Shown in pieces: positions 36,865 to 43,051 of a DNA stretch of 64,000 nucleotides. Both the position numbers and the translations under genes were made by a program. Source of the DNA: Streptomyces sp. CG 926 (GTDB lineage: Bacteria; Actinomycetota; Actinomycetes; Streptomycetales; Streptomycetaceae); the NCBI RefSeq assembly GCF_003148825.1, contig NZ_QGGZ01000011.1:310001-374000 (forward strand), in the 5' to 3' direction. The notes under the pieces are model-generated. The model saw only the letters and a list, made by a program, of their open reading frames with translations, made no database searches and was not told the DNA's origin. Position 1 is the first letter of the stretch, and the number at the start of each line of letters is the position of its first letter.

Positions 36865-36890
36865 CCCGGTCGGCCTTCCGGTCGACCGGG
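36865..36890 (+). terminator. Terminator after gbn
   Basis: CCCGGTCG (36865-36872) and CGACCGGG (36883-36890) form a perfect eight-pair stem with a 10-base loop, 73 bases past the gbn stop. Confidence 0.55.
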
Positions 36891-36897
36891 TGGTTAC

Positions 36898-36936
36898 TGT
36901 GCAGTCACTTAGGCCGAGCTTGCGGCCGACTGCACA
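36898..36936 (+). promoter_or_regulatory. Nested hairpin just before the echA ribosome binding site
   Basis: TGTGCAGTC (36898-36906) pairs perfectly with GACTGCACA (36928-36936) and encloses a second stem GGCCG (36912-36916) with CGGCC (36923-36927). The right arm ends three bases before the GGAGG at 36939-36943, so as RNA it would sit against the ribosome binding site; as DNA it is an operator-like inverted repeat. Confidence 0.6.
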
Positions 36937-36951
36937 CCGGAGGCATGAGAG

Positions 36952-37731
36952 ATGGCTCTGCTCGACAAGGACGGCGTACGACTCACCGTCGACGACACGG
37001 TCGCCACGGTGACACTGACCAATCCGGCCAAGCGAAATGCCCAATCCCCCGCGCTCTGGCGGGCTTTGGCCGAGGCCGGGAGGTTGTTGCCGGGCACCGT
37101 CCGGATCGTTGTGCTGCGCGGTGAGGGTATGTCCTTCTCCGCAGGGCTCGACCGGCAGGCGTTCACCCCCGAAGGTTTCGAGGGCGAGCCGTCCTTCCTC
37201 GATCTGGCACGCGGTTCGGACGAACTGCTCGACTCCACGATCGCCGAGTACCAGGAGGCATTCACCTGGTGGAGGCGTAACGACATCATCTCCGTCGCCG
37301 CCGTGCAGGGGCACGCGATCGGCGCCGGCTTCCAGCTCGCGCTCGCGTGCGACCTGCGCGTGGTCGCGGACGACGTGCAGTTCGCCATGCGCGAGACCAG
37401 CCTCGGTCTGGTCCCCGACCTGGCCGGTACCCAGCCCCTGACCTCCCTGGTCGGCTACGCCCGCGCGCTGGAGATCTGCGCGACGGGCCGTTTCGTGCAC
37501 GCCGAGGAGGCGGAACGGGTCGGCCTCGCCAACCTCGTCGTGCCCGCGGACGAGCTCGACGCGGCCGTCCAGGACCTCACCACGGCCCTGCTGGCACCCC
37601 CGCGCGACGCCGTGATCGAGACGAAGACGCTGCTGCGTTCCGCCCAGGCCCGCCCCTACGACGACCAGCGCGCCGCCGAGCGCGCGGCCCAGGCCCGCCG
37701 CCTGCGGGACCTGGCCGGTCTCTCCGACTGA
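36952..37731 (+). CDS. echA: Enoyl-CoA hydratase/isomerase family protein
   Basis: A 259-residue crotonase-fold protein. Residues forming the CoA pocket and oxyanion hole are visible as VLRGEGMSFSAGLDRQAF (about 56-73) and QGHAIGAGFQLALACDLRVV (about 119-138). The catalytic Glu positions are partly kept (MRETSLGLVPDLAGTQPL near 146), with Asp at the second position. Role probably in fatty-acid or other acyl-CoA breakdown; the exact reaction is open. ATG 36952 has GGAGG eight bases upstream; a nested hairpin lies before it. Confidence 0.88.
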   Translation: MALLDKDGVRLTVDDTVATVTLTNPAKRNAQSPALWRALAEAGRLLPGTVRIVVLRGEGMSFSAGLDRQAFTPEGFEGEPSFLDLARGSDELLDSTIAEYQEAFTWWRRNDIISVAAVQGHAIGAGFQLALACDLRVVADDVQFAMRETSLGLVPDLAGTQPLTSLVGYARALEICATGRFVHAEEAERVGLANLVVPADELDAAVQDLTTALLAPPRDAVIETKTLLRSAQARPYDDQRAAERAAQARRLRDLAGLSD

Positions 37732-37750
37732 GGGTCGCCGCGACACCGGA

Positions 37751-37793
37751 GCCCCGGGCGAAGTCGGCCAGCCGACCGGCGTAGTCCCGGGGC
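37751..37793 (+). terminator. Hairpin after echA
   Basis: GCCCCGGG (37751-37758) pairs with CCCGGGGC (37786-37793), with an inner TCGG/CCGA stem. It lies 20 bases past the echA stop and before the Asp23 operon. Confidence 0.6.
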
Positions 37794-37858
37794 GCCGTCG
37801 CGTTCCGGCGCCTAACGTGGTGCGGAGTGAGTCCGCTCTCCACGCGAAGGGACACGCG

Positions 37859-38290
37859 ATGACCGAATCCGTATCAGGGGGCTCCGGCAAGGAGCCCGGC
37901 GACCGGGGACGTACGAGCATCGCCGACGGGGTGGTCGAGAAGATCGCCGGACTGGCCGCCCGCGAGGTGGTCGGCGTGCACGCCATGGGCAGCGGCAGCG
38001 GCCTCTCCCGCACCTTCGGCGCCGTCCGCGACCGGGTACCAGGCGGCCAGAAGGCCCAGGTCAGCCGCGGGGTCAAGGCAGAGGTCGGCGAGGTCCAGAC
38101 CGCCCTCGACCTGGAGATCGTCGTGGACTACGGGGTCTCCATCCGCGACGTGGCGCGGGCGGTCCGGGAGAACGTCATCTCGGCCGTCGAGCGGATGACC
38201 GGCCTGGAGGTCGTCGAGGTCAACATCGCGGTGAGCGACGTCAAGCTGCCGGATGAGCCCGACGAGGAGCCGGAATCCCGACTCCAGTAG
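37859..38290 (+). CDS. Asp23/Gls24 family envelope stress protein (first copy)
   Basis: A 143-residue Asp23/Gls24-domain protein: SIADGVVEKIAGLAAREVVGVHAMG (about 21-45), then VQTALDLEIVVDYGVSIRDVARAVRENV (about 81-108) and MTGLEVVEVNIAVSDVKL (about 114-131). In Staphylococcus Asp23 is held at the membrane by AmaP and responds to envelope stress. It is first in a five-gene set with a DUF2273 protein, a second Gls24-like protein, a DUF6286-like protein and AmaP. ATG 37859 has GAAGGGA upstream. Confidence 0.9.
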   Translation: MTESVSGGSGKEPGDRGRTSIADGVVEKIAGLAAREVVGVHAMGSGSGLSRTFGAVRDRVPGGQKAQVSRGVKAEVGEVQTALDLEIVVDYGVSIRDVARAVRENVISAVERMTGLEVVEVNIAVSDVKLPDEPDEEPESRLQ

Positions 38291-38305
38291 CCGAGAGGAC
38301 CCCGC

Positions 38306-38491
38306 ATGAGCATGGCGATCGCCGGAATGTTCGCCGGCATGGCCCTCGCGTTCGCCGGCTACTTCGGTGGATTCGGGGCCTTCCTGCTGGTGGCCGCCCT
38401 CGGCGCCATCGGTTTCGTCGCCGGACGGTTCCTCGACGGGGACCTGGAACCGGGTGACCTGTTCCGCCGCCGAGACGACCGGCGCGGGTGA
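38306..38491 (+). CDS. DUF2273-like small membrane protein
   Basis: A 61-residue protein with two adjacent hydrophobic helices (about residues 3-20 and 22-42) and a charged tail (DGDLEPGDLFRRRDDRRG). Small proteins of this form occur beside asp23 genes in Gram-positive bacteria as a possible second membrane anchor. It starts 16 bases after the first Asp23-like gene and ends eight bases before the next start, so it is plainly co-translated. ATG 38306 has GAGAGGA upstream. Confidence 0.82.
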   Translation: MSMAIAGMFAGMALAFAGYFGGFGAFLLVAALGAIGFVAGRFLDGDLEPGDLFRRRDDRRG

Positions 38492-38498
38492 GGCGCCG

Positions 38499-38864
38499 AT
38501 GAGCAGCCCACCACGCTCCGCCCCGCCCCGGGTGGACGCCGCCGAGCGCGGTGCCACCCGAATCGCCGACCGGGTCGTCGCGAAGATCGCCGCCCAGGCC
38601 GCCCGGGAGGCGCTCACCACCACCCCGGGCACGCCCCCGCACGCCGCCGTCACCGTGCACCACGACATCGCCCGGGTCCGGATCAGCCTGGAGCTGGACT
38701 ACCCCTCCGACCTGGCCGCCCAGTGCGCGTCCGTCCGCCGGCAGGTCGCGCTGCGGATCGAGGAGTGCGCGTCGATGTCCGTACCCGAGGTGGACATCGA
38801 CATCGAGCACCTGCACTCCGCCCAGGCCCGGACCGCCACCGGGCGCGACCGGCGGCTGCGGTGA
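38499..38864 (+). CDS. Asp23/Gls24-like protein (second copy)
   Basis: A 121-residue protein with the same order of elements as the first copy in this operon but shorter: RIADRVVAKIAAQAAREAL (about 21-39), VTVHHDIARVRISLELDYPSDL (about 51-72) and VDIDIEHLH near the end. It has no membrane segment and is likely an AmaP-recruited cytoplasmic protein. Its stop overlaps the next gene's GTG by four bases. Confidence 0.82.
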   Translation: MSSPPRSAPPRVDAAERGATRIADRVVAKIAAQAAREALTTTPGTPPHAAVTVHHDIARVRISLELDYPSDLAAQCASVRRQVALRIEECASMSVPEVDIDIEHLHSAQARTATGRDRRLR

Positions 38865-39439
38865 CGGCCCGCGGATCCGGGGCAGGCCCGGCCTCGGGCT
38901 CTCGCCGGGTCCACCGCCTCCGCTCCGCCCGCCGGGTGCCCGCCGCGCTCACCGCCCTGGTCGTGCTCGGGGTGGCGGGCTTGTTCCTGTACGACCTGGC
39001 CGCCGTACGGGCCGGCCGACCCGGGATGAGCTGGCGCGGCGACCTGGCCGACCGGCTGGCGACGCACACCCCCGCGGACCTGGAGGTACAGCTGATCGCC
39101 GGGGCCCTGGCCCTGGCCGGGGCGCTCCTCCTGCTGCTGGCGATCACCCCCGGGCTGCGCCGGATCCTGCCGATGCTGCCCCCGGACCGGCCGGCGGGCG
39201 TCCGGGCCGGGCTCGGCCGCAAGGACGCCGCGCAGATCCTGCGGGACCGGGCCATGGAGGTGTCCGGAGTGCGGTCGGTCCGGGTCAAGGTCGGCCGGTC
39301 CCGCGTCGGGGTGCGGGCCACCTCGCACTTCCGTGAGCTGGACGACGTACGGGCCGACCTCGACGCGGTGGTCGCCGTCGGCATCGAGGAACTGGGTCTC
39401 GCGCGTCCGCCGCAGCCGCGCGTACGGGTCAGGAGGTGA
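38861..39439 (+). CDS. DUF6286-like membrane protein of the Asp23 operon
   Basis: A 192-residue protein with a basic N-terminus, two hydrophobic helices (about 27-47, VPAALTALVVLGVAGLFLYDL, and about 78-97, LIAGALALAGALLLLLAI) and a C-terminal cytoplasmic domain (about 115-190, DAAQILRDRAMEVSGVRSVRVKVGR) that looks like AmaP's. GTG 38861 overlaps the preceding stop. Likely a second AmaP-type anchor. Confidence 0.8.
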   Translation: MTARGSGAGPASGSRRVHRLRSARRVPAALTALVVLGVAGLFLYDLAAVRAGRPGMSWRGDLADRLATHTPADLEVQLIAGALALAGALLLLLAITPGLRRILPMLPPDRPAGVRAGLGRKDAAQILRDRAMEVSGVRSVRVKVGRSRVGVRATSHFRELDDVRADLDAVVAVGIEELGLARPPQPRVRVRR

Positions 39440-39443
39440 ACGG

Positions 39444-40001
39444 ATGCTCGCGACGGTGAACCGGATCCTGCTGGCCGTGGTCGGAACGATCCTTCTGGCG
39501 GCCGGGATCGTGGTGCTGAGCGGCGTTCGGCCGCTGCACGGTCGCCACGCGCCGCTGCTCGGCGAGGCGACCAGGGACCGGTACTGGCACGCCGACGGCT
39601 GGTGGTGGTGGGCGGTCATCGCCGCTCTCGCGGTGACCGTGCTGCTGGCGCTGTGGTGGCTGCTGTCCCAGCTCAGGCGGCCGCGACTGCCGGCGGTGGT
39701 CGTGGACACCGGGGACGGGGCGTACGCCGTGCTGCGCGGGCGGGCGCTGGAGGAAGCGGTGGCCGCGGAGGCCGGAGCCCTGGACGGGGTCGCCGGGTGC
39801 CGGGTCGCCCTGCGCGGGCGGCGCGGATCGCCGGCGCTCCGGGTCGCGCTGGAGCTGGAACCCCACGCGGTCCCCGCCGACGCCCTGGCCGCTGTGGCCG
39901 GCCCGGTCCTGACCCACGCCCGAACCTCGGCGGGCCTCCCGGAACTGCCCGCGGAGGCCCGCCTCAAGGTGACGTCCCACCGCGCCCAGCGGGTGACGTA
40001 G
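39444..40001 (+). CDS. amaP: Alkaline shock membrane anchor AmaP
   Basis: A 185-residue protein with two hydrophobic helices (about 5-27, NRILLAVVGTILLAAGIVVL, and about 53-75) and a cytoplasmic domain with VAGCRVALRGRRGSPALRVALELE (about 116-139) typical of AmaP, which holds Asp23 at the membrane. ATG 39444 has AGGAGG eight bases upstream and begins five bases after the preceding stop. Last gene of the operon, convergent with an SDR gene only 15 bases away. Confidence 0.88.
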   Translation: MLATVNRILLAVVGTILLAAGIVVLSGVRPLHGRHAPLLGEATRDRYWHADGWWWWAVIAALAVTVLLALWWLLSQLRRPRLPAVVVDTGDGAYAVLRGRALEEAVAAEAGALDGVAGCRVALRGRRGSPALRVALELEPHAVPADALAAVAGPVLTHARTSAGLPELPAEARLKVTSHRAQRVT

Positions 40002-40016
40002 CCAGGTCGCGGTGGG

Positions 40017-40772
40017 TCAGAAGCCGTGCCGGGAGCCGCCGTCGACCGGCAGCATGACGCCCGTCAGGTACGACGCCGCCGGGGAGAGCAGGAAGGCCGC
40101 CGTGCGGCCGAACTCCTCCGGGGCGCCGTAGCGGCGCAGCGGAATGCGGGACTCGTTGCCCGCCCGCGCGGCGGCCGCGTCACCGGACAGCGCGTCGAGC
40201 TCGCGCACCCGGTCGGTGTCGATGCGGGCCGGCAGCAGGCCGACCACCCGGATCCCGCGCGGGCCGAGCTCCAGCGACAGGGACTTCGCGAACCCCGCGA
40301 GGCCCGGGCGCAGGCCGTTGGAGATGGTCAGGCCGGGGATCGGCTCGTGGACCGAGCCCGACAGGACGAAGCCGATCACCCCGCCCTCGCCCAGCTCGGC
40401 GGCCGCCGCCCGGGCCAACCGGACCGCGCCCAGGAAGACCGAATCGAAGGCCGCCGACCACTGCGCGTCGGTGTTGTCCGCGGCGAAACCCGGAGCCGGG
40501 CCGCCCACGCTGATCAGGATGCCGTCGAGGCGGCCGAAGCGCTCCCGCGCGGTGGCGACCAGCCGCGCGGCCGCCTCCGGGTCGGAGTTGTCGGCCGCCA
40601 CACCGGCCGCGTTCGGGCCGAGCTCGGCGGCGGCGTCCGCCGCCCGCTTCTCGTCACGGCCCGTCAGGAGGACCTTCGCGCCGTCGGCGGTCAGTTCCCG
40701 GGCGGAGGCGAGGCCGAGGCCGCGCGTGGCCCCGGTGACGATGTAGACACGGTCTTTCAGTCCAAGATCCAT
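40017..40772 (-). CDS. SDR-family protein lacking the catalytic Tyr and Lys
   Basis: A 251-residue Rossmann-fold short-chain dehydrogenase-like protein. The nucleotide-binding TGATRGLG (residues 13-20) and NNAG-equivalent SVGG are present, and it ends with the usual TGVMLPVDGG. In the active-site segment FVLSGSVHEPIPGLTISNGLRPG the Tyr-x-x-x-Lys is replaced by Ser-Asn-Gly-Leu-Arg. It fits the BKR-like SDR subgroup without a complete catalytic tetrad, so oxidoreductase activity is uncertain. ATG 40772 is the first start. The SURF1 gene stop is nine bases upstream. Confidence 0.88.
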   Translation of the reverse strand: MDLGLKDRVYIVTGATRGLGLASARELTADGAKVLLTGRDEKRAADAAAELGPNAAGVAADNSDPEAAARLVATARERFGRLDGILISVGGPAPGFAADNTDAQWSAAFDSVFLGAVRLARAAAAELGEGGVIGFVLSGSVHEPIPGLTISNGLRPGLAGFAKSLSLELGPRGIRVVGLLPARIDTDRVRELDALSGDAAAARAGNESRIPLRRYGAPEEFGRTAAFLLSPAASYLTGVMLPVDGGSRHGF

Positions 40773-40781
40773 GCCGACACG

Positions 40782-41573
40782 CTACGCCGTCGCCGGCTCC
40801 TGCCGGGAGGTCTCGGCCCGGGCGGCCTCTTCCTCGCGCTCGCGCTTCTCCCGCCGTACGAGGACCACCCAGCCCACCGGAACCGCGGCGGCGAACAGCC
40901 ACCACTGGACGGCGTACGCCATGTGGGGGCCGATCGAGTCGTGGTCGGGGTCGGCGACGGTCTCCGGGCTGCCGTCCGCCGGGGCCGGAGCGGTGAGCTC
41001 CAGGTATCCGCCGAGGACCGTCCGGCCCAGGTACTGCGCCTGCTGCTCGCTGTTGATCAGCATCACCTGACGGTCCGGCAGGCCCTTGCGGTCCTTGATG
41101 CCGCTGCCGCCGCTGGTCTCGTCGGCCTTCAGCCGGCCGGTGACGGTGACCTCGCCCGCGGGCGCGGTCGGCACCGGCGGGTAGGCGCGCGGGTCGTCGC
41201 CGCCCGGCACCCAGCCCCGGTTGACCAGGACCACCCGGCCGTCGGAGAGGACCAGCGGGGTCAGGACGTGGAAGCCGACCTTGTCGTCGTTGTCGGTGCG
41301 CATCCGTACGACGACCTCGTGCGCGGTGTCGTACGTGCCGGTCGCGGTGACCGCCCGCCAGAAGTCCGCGCGGGGCACCCGGTGCCCGGGGGAGGTGACC
41401 TCGGTCATGGGGACCGGCTTCGCCCGCAGGTTGGCCTCGATCAGCTGGTTCTGCGCGACCCGGTGCTCATGGCGGTGGTACTGCCAGAACCCCAGCTTGA
41501 TCATCGCGGGGATGAGGGCGAGGGCCATCAGGGTGAGGAACACCCACTGCCGGGTCAGCACAAAGCGGTACAC
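40782..41573 (-). CDS. SURF1-family cytochrome oxidase assembly protein
   Basis: A 263-residue membrane protein with one helix near each end (about 5-28, LTRQWVFLTLMALALIPAMI, and about 218-237, QWWLFAAAVPVGWVVLV) and an extracytoplasmic domain between, containing GFWQYHRHEHR, GFHVLTPLVL, VLVNRGWVP and HMAYAVQWW, the SURF1 hallmarks. It helps mature the aa3-type terminal oxidase. GTG 41573 (VYRFVLT) agrees with the family start; ATG 41633 in the same frame is possible but has no ribosome binding site. It precedes the SDR gene on the same strand. Confidence 0.9.
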   Translation of the reverse strand: MYRFVLTRQWVFLTLMALALIPAMIKLGFWQYHRHEHRVAQNQLIEANLRAKPVPMTEVTSPGHRVPRADFWRAVTATGTYDTAHEVVVRMRTDNDDKVGFHVLTPLVLSDGRVVLVNRGWVPGGDDPRAYPPVPTAPAGEVTVTGRLKADETSGGSGIKDRKGLPDRQVMLINSEQQAQYLGRTVLGGYLELTAPAPADGSPETVADPDHDSIGPHMAYAVQWWLFAAAVPVGWVVLVRREKREREEEAARAETSRQEPATA

Positions 41574-41694
41574 GCCCACGACGGTACCCGCAACGCGAAG
41601 GACCCCGGCGGCCGGGTGGCCGTCCGGGGTCATGGCGTACGGATCGGGGTGTCGGCGCGGGGATGCCCGCACCGGGTTTCGAGGGCCGCGGGCG

Positions 41695-41928
41695 TCAGAC
41701 GCGGTCGACGATGCCCACCTTCCCCTCCTCCCGGGCGCAGTGCGCCCCGCAGAACCACTGCCCCTCGACCTCGACGCCCTGACCGATGATCGAGACCCGG
41801 CAGTGCTCGCAGACGGGCGCCATGCGGTGGATGGCGCAGGAGAAGCAGTCGAAGACGTGCACGGCGCCCTGCGCGTGCACCTCGAAGGACATGCCGTAAT
41901 CGTTTCCGCAGACCTCACAACGTGCCAT
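41695..41928 (-). CDS. Small Cys/His-rich putative zinc protein
   Basis: A 77-residue protein with paired CxxC-type sites: CEVCGNDYG (4-7), CFSCAIH (about 28-34), CEHC (about 41-44) and CGAHC (about 60-64), enough ligands for two zinc ions. The body is otherwise plain, starting MARCEVCG. No DNA-binding motif beyond the zinc knuckles is visible. ATG 41928 begins right at the first CxxC; the open frame to 41964 adds nothing of note. Function unknown. Confidence 0.8.
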   Translation of the reverse strand: MARCEVCGNDYGMSFEVHAQGAVHVFDCFSCAIHRMAPVCEHCRVSIIGQGVEVEGQWFCGAHCAREEGKVGIVDRV

Positions 41929-42020
41929 GGCCCGAATGCTGCGCACGGGGAACGAGCGGAACAAGATCCAGCGGGGTGAGTCGCCGCGCCTGCACCCGGC
42001 CGGCGCAACGGCCCCGCCGT

Positions 42021-42992
42021 TCAGGACTCGGCCGCAGCCACGTCCCGCAGCAGCTGGGTGAAGGCCGCCTCGTCGACGACCGGCGTCCCGAAGCTCTTCG
42101 CCTTGACCGTCTTGGAGGTCGCCGAATCGGGGTCGTTGGTCACCAGGAGGCTGGTGAGCCGCGACACACTCGTCGCGATGTGCAGACCCGCCTCGACGGC
42201 ACGGTCCTCCAGCAGCTCCCGCTCCACCGAGGTGTCACCGGAGAAGGCGATCCGCATGCCCTGCTTCAGCGGCTTGCCGTCCTCGAAGCGCCCCGGATTC
42301 GGGTGCGGGCACGGCGGCCGCTTGCGCGAGGGCCGCCAGCTGTTGCCCCGGTAGGAGGCCTGGTATCCGATCCGCGGGGTGACGGGGGAGTCCGACCACT
42401 CCGTCAGCGGCCGGCACTCCAGCAGAGGAAGCCGTACGCCGCCCTCCGCGGCCGCGTGCAACGAGGGGCGGAACGCCTCCGCGAGCACCCGGGCGTCGTC
42501 GAGCGCGTGGTGGGCGCGCTGCTGGACCACACCGAAGTGCGCGGCGAGCGACTCCAGCTTGTGGTTGGGCAGCGGCAGGTTCAGTTCCTTCGACAGGGCG
42601 ATGGTGCACAGCCGCTGACGGACCGGTGCGGTCGCGGCGGCCCGCGCGTACTCCCGGGCGATCATCTGCCAGTCGAAGATGGCGTTGTGCGCGACCAGCA
42701 CCCGGTCGGCGAGCCGGTCGGCGAACTCCTCGGCGATGTCCTCGAAGAGCGGGGCGTCGGCGAGCATCGCGCTCGTCAGCCCGTGGATCCACACCGGTCC
42801 CGGGTCCCGACGCGGATTGACCAGCGTGTACCAGTGGTCCTCCACATTGCCCTGGGCGTCGAGCCGGTAGACGGCGGCGGAGACTATCCGGTCGTCGCGA
42901 GCGAGCCCGGTGGTCTCCACGTCGACGACCGCGTACCCCTTTGGGTACGCGGTCGGCCACATCGTCTCTGCGGTCGTACGGTCGTCGAGCAT
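42021..42992 (-). CDS. DEDDh 3'-5' exonuclease with C-terminal BRCT domain
   Basis: A 323-residue protein. The exonuclease (about residues 20-180) has ExoI VVDVETTGL, ExoII HNAIFDWQMI and ExoIII HHALDDAR motifs of the DnaQ/epsilon group. A Pro/Arg-rich linker (about 205-235) precedes a BRCT domain (about 238-320; GMRIAFSGDTSVERELLEDRAVEAG, LTSLLVTNDPDSATSK and KSFGTPVVDEAAF). This suits repair or RNA/DNA end processing, not the replicative proofreading subunit. ATG 42992 was chosen; GTG 42998 is also possible. Shine-Dalgarno is weak for both. Confidence 0.9.
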   Translation of the reverse strand: MLDDRTTAETMWPTAYPKGYAVVDVETTGLARDDRIVSAAVYRLDAQGNVEDHWYTLVNPRRDPGPVWIHGLTSAMLADAPLFEDIAEEFADRLADRVLVAHNAIFDWQMIAREYARAAATAPVRQRLCTIALSKELNLPLPNHKLESLAAHFGVVQQRAHHALDDARVLAEAFRPSLHAAAEGGVRLPLLECRPLTEWSDSPVTPRIGYQASYRGNSWRPSRKRPPCPHPNPGRFEDGKPLKQGMRIAFSGDTSVERELLEDRAVEAGLHIATSVSRLTSLLVTNDPDSATSKTVKAKSFGTPVVDEAAFTQLLRDVAAAES

Positions 42993-43051
42993 GGTCACAG
43001 AGGATATCGGCCCCGACTGACACCCGTGGCCGCGCAGGCGCTTCCCGGCCG

